From: Staphylococcus xylosus
Lineage (GTDB): Bacteria > Bacillota > Bacilli > Staphylococcales > Staphylococcaceae
Assembly: GCF_002732165.1 (NCBI RefSeq)
Contig: NZ_MRZO01000010.1
Location: 1-59,371 of the forward strand
Length of the DNA: 59,371 nt
Reading direction: 5' to 3'
Below, piece after piece: positions 33,762 through 42,371 of the stretch (position 1 is the first letter of the stretch; each line of letters opens with the position of its first letter). The translations under genes and the position numbers were made by a program. Below the pieces are notes generated by a model that was not told the origin of the DNA, searched no databases, and worked only from the letters and a program-made list of their open reading frames with translations.

Positions 33762-34307
33762 GTGATACAATTTTTAAAAGGAACTTTAGAACCGCTTAAT
33801 GGAAAGATTATAGATGATTGGTATTATTGAAAGTATGAAGATCTTGAGAAAAAGGCGAAAAAATGGAATGCGCCATATATTAAGGAGCCAGCAATAGATA
33901 AGGTATCATTTACTAAAGAATTAGAAGTAAATCGTTATATCTATCCAAATGTAGAAAGTACTTTAGCGATTATGGTAGATAATAACTTCATAGGTACTGT
34001 TGGTTCATATTGGATAGATAAAAATACCAATTGGTTAGAAATAGGTATCGTTATTTACAATAGTGATTATTGGGAAAGTGGAATAGGAACAGAGGTATTT
34101 CAATTATGGATTGATTACTTATTTAAAAAAGATTTTGTTCATAGATTAGGTATATCTACGTGGTCAGGTAATGAAAGAATAATCAAGCTTGCTCAAAAAG
34201 TAGGTATGCGAGAAGAAGCAAGGATAAGGTAAGCAAGAAGTGTAAATGGACAATATTTTGATGGCATAAAAATGGGAATATTAAAATGTGAATGGAGAAA
34301 TGTATGA
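33762..34307 (+). pseudogene. GNAT acetyltransferase pseudogene (two in-frame stops)
   Basis: One frame of 181 codons opens with GTG after AGGAGGGG, but holds TGA at 33828-33830 (after DDWYY) and TAA at 34230-34232. Reading through gives a full RimJ/RimL-type protein: KYEDLEKKAKKWNAPY, VDNNFIGTVGSYWIDK, DYWESGIGTEVFQLWIDYLF (acetyl-CoA site), RLGISTWSGNERIIKLAQKVGM and a final GIKMGILKCEWR. No frameshift is needed. Only the middle part (from 33972) could still be made as a fragment. Recently inactivated, since the rest is intact. Confidence 0.82.
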
Positions 34308-34349
34308 AAACAGACAAATCATATATAATCAAGAAGAAAGAAAATAATA

Positions 34350-34380
34350 AAAGAGACCGAGACAATTGAATGTCTCGGCC
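34350..34380 (-). terminator. Terminator of the third PSM-like gene
   Basis: Stem CCGAGAC/GTCTCGG; on the minus strand it is followed by TCTCTTTTATT. Located 18 bp after the peptide's stop codon. A perfect 22-bp palindrome (34383-34404) overlaps the stop codon just before it. Confidence 0.75.
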
Positions 34381-34398
34381 TCGAATAATTTCTAGAAA

Positions 34399-34455
34399 TT
34401 ATTCACCTTTGAATAAACCAACGATTTTTTTGATGATATCAATGATAAAGCTCAT
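34399..34455 (-). CDS. PSM-like peptide (18 aa), alpha/delta type
   Basis: MSFIIDIIKKIVGLFKGE, 18 residues, no signal peptide. D6, K9, K10, G13 and K16 line one side of a helix; Phe, Ile, Val and Leu the other. It is very close in style to staphylococcal PSM-alpha and PSM-delta peptides. GAGGTGAG precedes the ATG by 6-7 nt. It has its own terminator, so it is an independent unit. AT-rich upstream sequence has a -10-like TATTAT but no good -35, compatible with an activator such as AgrA, though no clear AgrA repeat was found. Confidence 0.72.
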   Translation of the reverse strand: MSFIIDIIKKIVGLFKGE

Positions 34456-34623
34456 GTATCTCACCTCGCTTTGTTTTGTTAAGTTTAATATAATACAATT
34501 GCGTTCAATTTTGTTCGGTATTCCCTAAGTTGCGAAAAATCATTCGTTAATGACTAAAAAATAAATTAAATAAACAATTGTGAATTCTAAAGTGTATTTT
34601 TGTGAATAAATGCACTTTATATA

Positions 34624-34673
34624 AAAAAGCCTTATTACAATGTATTGGAAAATACTGTGTAATAAGGCTTTTT
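34624..34673. terminator. Terminator of ilvD
   Basis: 15-bp stem AAAAGCCTTATTACA/TGTAATAAGGCTTTT around an inner small stem. T- and A-runs both sides. Confidence 0.85.
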
Positions 34674-34693
34674 GCTCTTTATTATGATTGCTT

Positions 34694-36394
34694 TTAGTCA
34701 GTAATTGCGCCTTTTGATGCTGAAGACACAAGTTTAGCATACTTAGCGAGTGTTCCTTTTGTTGCTTTTAGAGGTGGAACTTCCCAATTTTGATAGCGAC
34801 GTTCAAGCTCTTCTTCGGAAACGTCGAAACTAATTTCAAGTTTTTCTGCATCAATGGTAATTGTATCGTTTTCTTCTAAGAGTGCCATCGGTCCACCGAC
34901 TTGAGATTCTGGTGCAGCATGACCTATAACTAGTCCATGTGAACCACCAGAAAATCTACCATCTGTAAGTAATGCTACTGATTCTCCTAGCCCTTTTCCT
35001 ACAAGGATAGAGGATGCAGACAACATTTCAGGCATACCTGGTGCGCCTTTAGGTCCTGCATAGCGAATAACTACGACATCTCCAGGTTTGATTTCATCAT
35101 TTAGTATAGCTTTAGTGGCTTTCGCTTCTGAATCAAAGACGCGTGCAGGGCCTTTGATATAAGTAACGCTAAGACCAGAGATTTTAGCTACAGCCCCTTC
35201 AGGAGCTAAGTTACCTTTTAAAATAACAAGGGGACCAGTTGCGTGTTTAGGTTCTTCGAAATTTATAATTTCTTTATTATCAGTTAGGTCTGGTTGGTCA
35301 ACTAAATTCTCAGCTACTGTATGACCTGTTACAGTTAAGCAATCACCATGGATTAATCCTTTGTCATGAAGAAGTTTCATCACAGCAGGAATACCACCTA
35401 CTTCGTCAAGGTGTGCCATTACATACTTACCACTTGGTCTCAGATCGGCAATATGAGGTACACGCTTACGGATTCTCTCAAAATCATCTAGTGTTAAATC
35501 TACTTCGATGGTATGTGCAATCGCAAGTAGGTGTAAAATAGCATTTGTTGAACCACCTAATGCCATTACAACAGTAATTGCGTTTTCAAAGGCTTCTTTA
35601 GTCATGATGTCTTTTGGATAAATACCTTTTTCTAATAATTTATAAACTGCTTTTCCTGCTGCCCTGCTATCTTTTGCTTTATTCGTAGAAACAGCAGGAT
35701 GTGAAGCACTACCTGGTAAACTCATACCCATTGCTTCAATTGCTGATGACATCGTGTTAGCTGTAAACATACCACCACAAGCGCCAGCACCTGGACATGC
35801 AGAACACTCTACTTTATGTAAAGCCTCTTTATCGATTTCTCCATTATTATACTGTCCTACGCCTTCAAATGCAGATACGGCATCTAAATCTTTGCCATCT
35901 AATTTTCCGGGTAAAATCGTCCCACCATAAACGAATACGGCAGGTAAATTCAAACGAGCGATTCCAATCATACAACCAGGCATGTTCTTATCACAGCCAC
36001 CTATAGCCACAACGCCATCAAGGTTTTCGGTACTAACAACTGTTTCTATGGAATCTGCAATTATTTCACGACTTGGTAATGAAAAGCGCATACCGTCTGT
36101 CCCCATTGATATACCGTCTGAAACTGTAATAGTATTGAAAATTAAAGGAGAACCACCTGCTTCACTGATGCCTTGTTTAGATGCACGTGCTAGACCATCA
36201 ATATGCATATTACATGGTGTAACTTCACTCCAAGTACTTGCAACCCCAATCATAGGTTTTTGAAAATCTTCGTCCTCGAAACCGAGCGCTCGTAAATAAG
36301 CGCGATTTGGCGTTCTACTGACACCTTCACTAATTACTTTACTTCGTATACGTAAATCTTGTTGATTTGTTTGTTGTTCTTGATCTTTAGCCAA
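34694..36394 (-). CDS. ilvD: Dihydroxy-acid dehydratase
   Basis: 566 aa, full length. Converts 2,3-dihydroxy-isovalerate and its methyl homologue to 2-oxo acids in isoleucine/valine synthesis; Fe-S enzyme. Fe-S cysteines are in [13 protein letters not shown] and [19 protein letters not shown]; the C-terminal [11 protein letters not shown] motif is present. AGGAGG lies before the ATG. It stands alone, without ilvBHC or leu genes, which is odd because staphylococci usually have an ilv-leu operon starting with ilvD; this may be a second copy or a separated gene. A weak CodY-like sequence (10 of 15) is about 50 bp upstream. Confidence 0.93.
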   Translation of the reverse strand: MAKDQEQQTNQQDLRIRSKVISEGVSRTPNRAYLRALGFEDEDFQKPMIGVASTWSEVTPCNMHIDGLARASKQGISEAGGSPLIFNTITVSDGISMGTDGMRFSLPSREIIADSIETVVSTENLDGVVAIGGCDKNMPGCMIGIARLNLPAVFVYGGTILPGKLDGKDLDAVSAFEGVGQYNNGEIDKEALHKVECSACPGAGACGGMFTANTMSSAIEAMGMSLPGSASHPAVSTNKAKDSRAAGKAVYKLLEKGIYPKDIMTKEAFENAITVVMALGGSTNAILHLLAIAHTIEVDLTLDDFERIRKRVPHIADLRPSGKYVMAHLDEVGGIPAVMKLLHDKGLIHGDCLTVTGHTVAENLVDQPDLTDNKEIINFEEPKHATGPLVILKGNLAPEGAVAKISGLSVTYIKGPARVFDSEAKATKAILNDEIKPGDVVVIRYAGPKGAPGMPEMLSASSILVGKGLGESVALLTDGRFSGGSHGLVIGHAAPESQVGGPMALLEENDTITIDAEKLEISFDVSEEELERRYQNWEVPPLKATKGTLAKYAKLVSSASKGAITD

Positions 36395-36723
36395 ATGATT
36401 ACCTCCTAGATATGTTATTTTATAATGTTAGAAAAATCAGAATTTTCAATAGTTAGTTATGCGTTGATAATAAAAAACTTAAGAACGTATACAGTTATGT
36501 TGATTTCTGATGTTATTTAAAAAGTATCGAAAGTACACATTATCGGTATATCGGATTAATGTCAAACTTATCATGACCTGTGTATACTGTTATACCCTGT
36601 ATTTACTATTGTAAAAATCACGAATTAAGCCATTTTTTGAAAATCTAAAAAATTGTTTTAAATAATGTTCTTAGATTAAAATGTATGCGTACTGTTGAAA
36701 AGTATATCTGAGGAGGAATTGAG
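36395..36723. other. Divergent regulatory region between ilvD and nat
   Basis: 329 bp, very AT-rich, no ORF with a ribosome site. No T-box leader was found before ilvD. AATTTTCAATAGTTA (36441-36455) agrees with the CodY consensus at 10 of 15 bases only. Confidence 0.4.
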
Positions 36724-37509
36724 ATGACAGATTTTAGTCAATTAGAGAATTATTTAGAAATTGATACAGAAAAATATAATCGAAATGATTTATTATCATT
36801 AAATCATTATATTCATCAATATGTTTCGCATGTTCCTTTTGAAAATATAAACGTCCAAAATAAGCAAGACATAGCATTAAATGATGACTCTATGCTTTAC
36901 AAAATTATTCAAGAACATCGTGGTGGTTTTTGTTATGAACAAAATCGTTTTTTCAAAAATTATTTAGTTGAAAAAGGGTTTAATGTAGATATGATATCTG
37001 CAACGATTAATACGGGGGATGGTTGGGCGATGGCAAGTTCTCATATGGCGCTCAAGGTAAAGGTGAATCAACAAAACTATTTAGTAGATGTTGGATACGC
37101 AGATGTACCTAAAGAGGCTATGCCTTTATCGAATTACCAAGAAGTCATTACTGATATCAATGGGTATTTCAGAGCTACCTATATAGATACACAAACGATT
37201 GAGATGTGTAAGTATAAAGATGATGGATGGCAAATACAATATCGAGCGATAGATGCACCTAAAAATATTTCGGATTTTGAAGAGGGTATAAAGTATAATC
37301 AATACAATCCTAATTCTATATTTGTGAAAAAATTAATAGTAAGTAAAGCAACTGATGATGGTCGTATAACATTGTCTAATTCCCATTTAACTATTACAGA
37401 CCGTGGTAGGAAAGTGAAGCAACCTGTGACAAATGATAATTATTTAGCGATATTAGATAACTATTTTGGTATTGATAATGTAAATATATTAACGTTTGAA
37501 CGGTCATAA
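36724..37509 (+). CDS. nat: Arylamine N-acetyltransferase
   Basis: 261 aa. Acetylates arylamines and hydrazines from acetyl-CoA. The catalytic triad is complete: C70 in RGGFCYEQN, H107 in ASSHMALKV and D122 in VDVGYAD. GAGGAGG precedes the ATG. Single gene. Such enzymes act on xenobiotics, for instance aromatic amines; physiological substrate unknown. Confidence 0.9.
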   Translation: MTDFSQLENYLEIDTEKYNRNDLLSLNHYIHQYVSHVPFENINVQNKQDIALNDDSMLYKIIQEHRGGFCYEQNRFFKNYLVEKGFNVDMISATINTGDGWAMASSHMALKVKVNQQNYLVDVGYADVPKEAMPLSNYQEVITDINGYFRATYIDTQTIEMCKYKDDGWQIQYRAIDAPKNISDFEEGIKYNQYNPNSIFVKKLIVSKATDDGRITLSNSHLTITDRGRKVKQPVTNDNYLAILDNYFGIDNVNILTFERS

Positions 37510-37551
37510 ATAAGTTGTATATTACAGTCTTTATATTTTTACGTGCTCGTT

Positions 37552-37607
37552 TGTAATCATAATGTCATATAAATAATATACTAATGTACGTTTTTACAAT
37601 GTATAAT
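37552..37607 (+). promoter_or_regulatory. WalR-like site and -10 of the sle1-type gene
   Basis: TGTAAT-CATAA-TGTCAT (37552-37568) matches the WalR direct repeat TGTWAH-N5-TGTWAH except one base. A -10 TATAAT follows at 37602-37607 without a good -35, as expected for an activated promoter. Confidence 0.5.
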
Positions 37608-37665
37608 AAGAGAGTGAGTATAGACACGAAGTGTAATAGATATATATAGTAGGAGGTTTACATAA

Positions 37666-38652
37666 GTGCGTAAAAAAATTATTGCTACTGTAATAGGCAC
37701 AAGCGCCTTAGCAGCAGTTTCATCAACTAACGCGGATGCCGCTACAACTTATAAAGTTAAGAGTGGTGACTCATTGTGGTCAATAGCGAATAAATTTAAT
37801 ACTTCAGTGGACAAATTAAAGTCATTGAATAATTTAAGTTCAAATGTGATCTTTCCAAACCAATCATTGAAGGTGTCAGGGACATCAAGTTCAAACACGT
37901 CTTCAAACACAACAACTGGAACGACATACACAGTGAAATCAGGTGATACACTATCTGATATAGCTGCGAGATATGGAACAACTTACCAAAAAATCATGAG
38001 CTTAAATGGTTTGTCGAATTTTAATATTTATCCTGGCCAAAAATTGAAAGTGTCAGGTACTGCATCAACTGGGGGTTCGAATACTTCAGGAAACACAAGT
38101 AGTGGAAGTACAACAACTTACACAGTTAAGAGTGGCGACTCATTATCAGCGATAGCTGCAAGATATGGCACTACATATCAAAAAATCATGAGTTTAAATG
38201 GTCTAACAAACTTTAATATTTATCCTGGTCAAAAATTGAAAGTATCAGGTAGTGCATCAACCGGGGGTTCTGGTTCAACGGGCTCTACAGGGTCATCGGG
38301 ATATTACACACCTGTATTTAACCATTCTAATCTATATGATTGGGGACAATGTACTTGGCATGTATTTAATAAGCGTGCACAAATTGGTAAAGGTATCAGT
38401 ACTTATTGGTGGAATGCCAATAATTGGGACACTGGTGCTGCAGCTGATGGTTACACTGTAGATTATAATGCTACAGTAGGTTCTATCTTGCAGTCGGATT
38501 TAGGTTATTACGGTCACGTTGCTTTTGTAGAATCAGTAAATTCGAACGGTAGTATTACCGTATCTGAAATGAATTATTCTGCTGCGCCTGGTACAGTTAC
38601 TTATAGAACGATTCCAGCATCACAAGTTAAATCATATAAATATATTCACTAA
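37666..38652 (+). CDS. sle1: LysM-CHAP autolysin, Sle1/Aaa-like
   Basis: 328 aa. Signal peptide (1-26, ending NADA-A), three LysM domains beginning [14 protein letters not shown] (about 28), [14 protein letters not shown] (about 86) and [14 protein letters not shown] (about 155), joined by Ser/Thr/Gly linkers, then a C-terminal CHAP domain with the catalytic Cys in WGQCTWHVF and His in GHVAFVE. An N-acetylmuramyl-L-alanine amidase or endopeptidase that splits daughter cells; length and layout equal S. aureus Sle1. GTG start after AGGAGG. A WalR-like site upstream fits known control of autolysins by WalKR. Confidence 0.92.
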   Translation: MRKKIIATVIGTSALAAVSSTNADAATTYKVKSGDSLWSIANKFNTSVDKLKSLNNLSSNVIFPNQSLKVSGTSSSNTSSNTTTGTTYTVKSGDTLSDIAARYGTTYQKIMSLNGLSNFNIYPGQKLKVSGTASTGGSNTSGNTSSGSTTTYTVKSGDSLSAIAARYGTTYQKIMSLNGLTNFNIYPGQKLKVSGSASTGGSGSTGSTGSSGYYTPVFNHSNLYDWGQCTWHVFNKRAQIGKGISTYWWNANNWDTGAAADGYTVDYNATVGSILQSDLGYYGHVAFVESVNSNGSITVSEMNYSAAPGTVTYRTIPASQVKSYKYIH

Positions 38653-38658
38653 ATAAAG

Positions 38659-38710
38659 CAAAAAGCTCGTATTGCAGTTACACATTTCGTACTGTAATAC
38701 GAGCTTTTTA
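38659..38710 (+). terminator. Terminator after sle1
   Basis: Stem AAAAAGCTCGTATTGCAGT/ACTGTAATACGAGCTTTTT with one mismatch, 12-nt loop. Confidence 0.88.
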
Positions 38711-38793
38711 TATGAGTTTTTATCATAAATTAGAATGATATACGACTTGCGAGATTGAAGTTATGATATCTTAGTTGAAAGGGTACTGTGCTA

Positions 38794-39066
38794 TTATGCG
38801 TTCTCTTTACGTATAGATTTAACACGCTTCGCTGTTGTGATTAGCGTGCTTGCAAGTGTAAAAGTCGAAAATATTTTTGCGAATTTACGTGGTGATTTTA
38901 AAGCGGTATAAAAATCTAAAACTGCACCCACGCTTGTAATTGCCATGCTAGCATATATTAGTTTTTTGTTTTTTGACTGATAGGCATACCAATTAAAACC
39001 TTCTACTGCAATGCCTACAAAATTAACTGTATTTGAAATGCGATTGATTTTTGTTTTCTTAGCCAT
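38794..39066 (-). CDS. Conserved small membrane protein (90 aa)
   Basis: Two or three weak hydrophobic segments (about 11-27, 36-53, 65-79) between basic stretches. No family motif known to me. TTGGAGGG precedes the ATG with good spacing. In S. aureus a small gene follows sle1 at the same place, as I recall. Function unknown. Confidence 0.6.
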   Translation of the reverse strand: MAKKTKINRISNTVNFVGIAVEGFNWYAYQSKNKKLIYASMAITSVGAVLDFYTALKSPRKFAKIFSTFTLASTLITTAKRVKSIRKENA

Positions 39067-39260
39067 TCTGTTATACCCTCCAATTTAAAAATGTATATCT
39101 TATTTTAATATTATATCACTTTATAAACTTACGATTGATATATTAGTGTCTAATGTTGTTTGAAATATAAGATGTATACAATATTGAAATATGATAACAT
39201 AAGCGATGCTCATATAAAAATAGTGCGATTGTTAATATATAGGGATGGAGTGGTGCAAAA

Positions 39261-40121
39261 ATGATTAAATGTGTTTGTTTAGTAGTTGAATCTAATGATT
39301 ATTTATTACTTGTTCAAGCTAGAAATAGGGAAAAGTATTATTTCGCTGGTGGTAAGATAGATGCGAATGAATCACATAGAGAAGCGCTAAAAAGAGAAGT
39401 ACAAGAAGAATTACAAATTGATTTACCAGAGTCCTCTTTTGTCTATCTTCAAACGGTCGTCGGCGAAGCATATCCTCAGAAAAATATGCAAACAGAGCTG
39501 AACTGCTATTGTACTACAGTAAATATCAATTGGGATTCGATTGTACCAGCTCAGGAAATTACAGATATGCAATGGATACATAAATCAGAACGTCACAAAA
39601 TAGCGCCAGCAGTTTTAACTTGGATTGATGCACAACCAAAACAATATGCAACTATTAATATTGTACCTTATGAAGATGCGCTTATTTCAGATATAAAACA
39701 GTTCAATATCACAGCAGAAGATAGAAAGTTTACAAAAACTCCTGAAGAAAATATTGATCTTGCTACTAAAGATGAAGAACGTCATCCAACCTTGGTATAT
39801 AATGGTGACAAGGAATGCGTTGGCTTCTTTACATTGCATGAAGGGCAGGGTGTTGCGCCTTATGCAAACAATAAAAGTGCAATATTTTTCAGATCATTTA
39901 GCATTGATTCGAATTATCGAGGCTATGGTTATGGCAAACAAGTCATTCAATCGCTGCCAAGCTATTTAAGACAATATTTTCCTGATGTTAATGAAATCTA
40001 TTTGACAGTAAATACCGATAATGAAATAGCTCAAAAATTATACCAACAATGTTGCTATCAAAACGTAGGAACCTCGCAATTAGAAGGGCGTCCAGTATAT
40101 GTTTTGAAACGTAATTTATAA
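39261..40121 (+). CDS. Nudix hydrolase-GNAT acetyltransferase fusion
   Basis: 286 aa. N-terminal Nudix domain (about 1-130) with the box G31-x5-E37-x7-REVQEELQI (45-53); the usual Gly near the end of the box is Gln52. Linker (about 130-150), then a GNAT domain (about 133-286) with NYRGYGYGKQ acetyl-CoA loop and DNEIAQKLYQQCCYQNVG. Nudix domains hydrolyse nucleoside diphosphates linked to another group; the GNAT part might acetylate the product, or the two may be unrelated activities. Start is an ATG after GGATGGAG. Single gene. Confidence 0.8.
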   Translation: MIKCVCLVVESNDYLLLVQARNREKYYFAGGKIDANESHREALKREVQEELQIDLPESSFVYLQTVVGEAYPQKNMQTELNCYCTTVNINWDSIVPAQEITDMQWIHKSERHKIAPAVLTWIDAQPKQYATINIVPYEDALISDIKQFNITAEDRKFTKTPEENIDLATKDEERHPTLVYNGDKECVGFFTLHEGQGVAPYANNKSAIFFRSFSIDSNYRGYGYGKQVIQSLPSYLRQYFPDVNEIYLTVNTDNEIAQKLYQQCCYQNVGTSQLEGRPVYVLKRNL

Positions 40122-40133
40122 AAAATAAATGTG

Positions 40134-40181
40134 TGCGTCATATAACTTAACACAGTGTGTTACTTTATATGACGCATTTTT
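40134..40181 (+). terminator. Terminator before amtB
   Basis: Stem TGCGTCATATAA/TTATATGACGCA followed by TTTTTG. It lies inside the over-extended upstream frame of amtB, which supports the later amtB start. Confidence 0.8.
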
Positions 40182-40230
40182 GCGCTCTAATTTGTTAGGG
40201 GGTATGATCTTCTACAAAGGAGTGAGCAGT

Positions 40231-41475
40231 ATGAATATGAATGATACATTATTTTTATTTCTTTGTACTTTATTAGTATGGTTAATGACACCAGGATTGA
40301 GCCTATTTTATGGAGGGTTGGTACAGTCCAAAAATGTTTTGAACACAGTGATGCAAAGTATGTCTGCTATTGTAGTCGTGACGTTTGCATGGGTAATACT
40401 TGGTTTTAGTTTGAGTTTCGGTTCTGGAAATGCAATCTTAGGCGACTTTACATATTTGGGATTACAGCATGTTGGATTTAATACTCAATCGGAAATTTCA
40501 CCGCATGTACCACTAGGGTTATTTATGTTATTCCAAATGATGTTTTGTACAATTGCAGTATCGATATTGTCTGGTTCAATTGCCGAAAAAATGAAGTTTA
40601 TACCATATCTTATTTTTGTGTTTTTATGGGTGATATTGGTATATAGCCCTGTAGCGCATTGGGTGTGGGGCGGCGGTTGGATTGATCAACTTGGTGCGAT
40701 AGATTATGCTGGCGGGACAGTAGTACATATCACTTCTGGTGTTTCGGGACTAGTGTTAGCGGTGATGATAGGTGCAGGGAAAAATTTTGATAAACGACCA
40801 CCACATAACCTTATTATTTCATTAATAGGTGGTATATTCGTATGGATTGGTTGGTATGGGTTTAATGTAGGGAGTGCGTTAACATTTGATCATATCGCAA
40901 TGACATCATTTATTAATACTGTGTTAGCGGCGAGTGCAGGATCGTTAGGTTGGTCGATTATCGAATATTGGATGAAAAAGACGACGAGTTTAATCGGTAT
41001 GTTGTCTGGTATGCTAGCAGGTTTAGTAGCAATTACACCCGCAGCAGGGTTTGTTGATTATACAAGTGCTATATTAATTGCGTTAATAGGTGGCGTATGT
41101 TGCTATTTTGCGATTAATTATATCAAGGTGAAATTAAAATATAATGATGCATTAGATGCATTTGGAATCCATGGTATCGGTGGTGTTATCGGTGCGGTAT
41201 TAACGGGCGTATTCCAATCACAAAAAGTTAATGATGGTGTTTCAAATGGTTTGCTGTTTGGTGGCAATATACAAGCGGTAATGGTTCAAATATTGGCAGT
41301 AATCGTAACAATTATATTTAGTGGATTAGTTACATATATTATTGCAAAAGTAATTGGGCTGTTTAGCGAGCTTGCTGCGGATAAAGTTGAAGAAGAACAA
41401 GGTCTAGACTATGTTGTTCATGGGGAAAATGCATATTTTAGTGGTGAATTGAATAAATTGAATAGACGTTCTTAA
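40231..41475 (+). CDS. amtB: Ammonium transporter
   Basis: 414 aa with 11 membrane helices. Family motifs: LLVWLMTPGLSLFYGGL, SVLSGSIAE-type SILSGSIAEKM, DYAGGTVVHITSG with the twin pore His region, and DALDAFGIHGIGGVIGAVLTG. Passive or electrogenic uptake of ammonium. The frame opens at 40129, but AAAGGAG is spaced for ATG 40231. No glnK/P-II gene follows. Placement just left of gltBD suits nitrogen assimilation, though S. aureus carries amtB elsewhere as I recall. Confidence 0.92.
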   Translation: MNMNDTLFLFLCTLLVWLMTPGLSLFYGGLVQSKNVLNTVMQSMSAIVVVTFAWVILGFSLSFGSGNAILGDFTYLGLQHVGFNTQSEISPHVPLGLFMLFQMMFCTIAVSILSGSIAEKMKFIPYLIFVFLWVILVYSPVAHWVWGGGWIDQLGAIDYAGGTVVHITSGVSGLVLAVMIGAGKNFDKRPPHNLIISLIGGIFVWIGWYGFNVGSALTFDHIAMTSFINTVLAASAGSLGWSIIEYWMKKTTSLIGMLSGMLAGLVAITPAAGFVDYTSAILIALIGGVCCYFAINYIKVKLKYNDALDAFGIHGIGGVIGAVLTGVFQSQKVNDGVSNGLLFGGNIQAVMVQILAVIVTIIFSGLVTYIIAKVIGLFSELAADKVEEEQGLDYVVHGENAYFSGELNKLNRRS

Positions 41476-41537
41476 TGTCTAATGTTTGCGAATAAGACTT
41501 GATGTGAGATACAAGTTGAAAGATTGAATATATTAAA

Positions 41538-41584
41538 AACCTATCGAGACTAGATACAAGTACATGTTCTAATCGCGATAGGTT
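41538..41584. terminator. Convergent terminator between amtB and YibE/F pair
   Basis: Stem AACCTATCG/CGATAGGTT with a 29-nt loop. It suits ending the minus-strand YibE/F transcript or amtB, but lacks a T-run on the plus strand. Confidence 0.5.
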
Positions 41585-41597
41585 CAAATTATGATTG

Positions 41598-42371
41598 TTA
41601 GTTGTTTTGTGTGGTTGATGTTTTTTGTCTTTTTATCAAGATGGCAGTTAACCAAGCTGTAATTGGAATACTAATGGCTACAGCAATACCACCCAAAAGA
41701 ATTGAAATAAATTCTTGGGCGAAAATTTTCGAATTAATTATGTGGCCAAATGAATAATTAAGTTTGAAGAACCAGAAAAATAATGTCAGTTGACCACCGA
41801 AATAAGCTAAGTAAATGGTGTTTGCTGAAGTTGCTAATATCTCTCTACCAACACGCATGCCAGAATGGAATAGTTCTTTCTGAGTTAATTCAGGATTGGT
41901 TTCATTTAATTCGCATATTGGAGAACTTATCGTAATCGCCAAATCAATCACGGCTGCAATGACTGCCAACACAATTGTAAAGACCATGAATTTGACCATG
42001 TCGATTCCAATGTTCATCGAAAAGATATAAGTTTCGTCTTGTTCTTCTGTCGTAAAGCCTTGTATATCACCAATTGAAACAGAAAAATAAATTGCCAAGA
42101 TTAATATTACTGTAGTTAAAATCGTCGCATAAAATGCTGCTTTGGTTTTAGTGTTATAACTATTCAACATAAATAAGTTACAAGCTGCGATAATAATACA
42201 GAATATAAGAGTGACTAGATAAATCGGTGCACCAAATATAATGATGACAATTGCGATTACTAGGATGACAAAGTTCAAGAACAGAGTCATATAAGAGATG
42301 AGTCCTTTTTTACCACCGAAGATAAGCATTAATACCAGCAATATTAGACCTAAAATTGTAATTGCGCTCAT
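41598..42371 (-). CDS. YibE/F-like membrane protein, second component
   Basis: 257 aa with about 7 membrane helices. Contains the family region AAVIDLAITISSPICELNETNP followed by SGMRVGREIL. Start ATGA overlaps the stop of the upstream YibE/F gene by 4 bp; GAGGTG precedes it. Two-gene unit. Function of the family is not established; roles in export have been suggested. Present at the same place beside gltC in S. aureus, as I recall. Confidence 0.75.
   Translation of the reverse strand: MSAITILGLILLVLMLIFGGKKGLISYMTLFLNFVILVIAIVIIIFGAPIYLVTLIFCIIIAACNLFMLNSYNTKTKAAFYATILTTVILILAIYFSVSIGDIQGFTTEEQDETYIFSMNIGIDMVKFMVFTIVLAVIAAVIDLAITISSPICELNETNPELTQKELFHSGMRVGREILATSANTIYLAYFGGQLTLFFWFFKLNYSFGHIINSKIFAQEFISILLGGIAVAISIPITAWLTAILIKRQKTSTTQNN

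Noticed and set aside
33828..33830. TGA as selenocysteine or programmed read-through in the GNAT gene
   Set aside because: A second stop (TAA) interrupts the same frame later, so simple decay is the better explanation.
34460..34560. AgrA-binding direct repeats before the third PSM-like gene
   Set aside because: The best candidates match only about 6 of 9 bases and lack the right spacing.
36395..36723. T-box riboswitch upstream of ilvD
   Set aside because: No T-box sequence, specifier hairpin or terminator was found.
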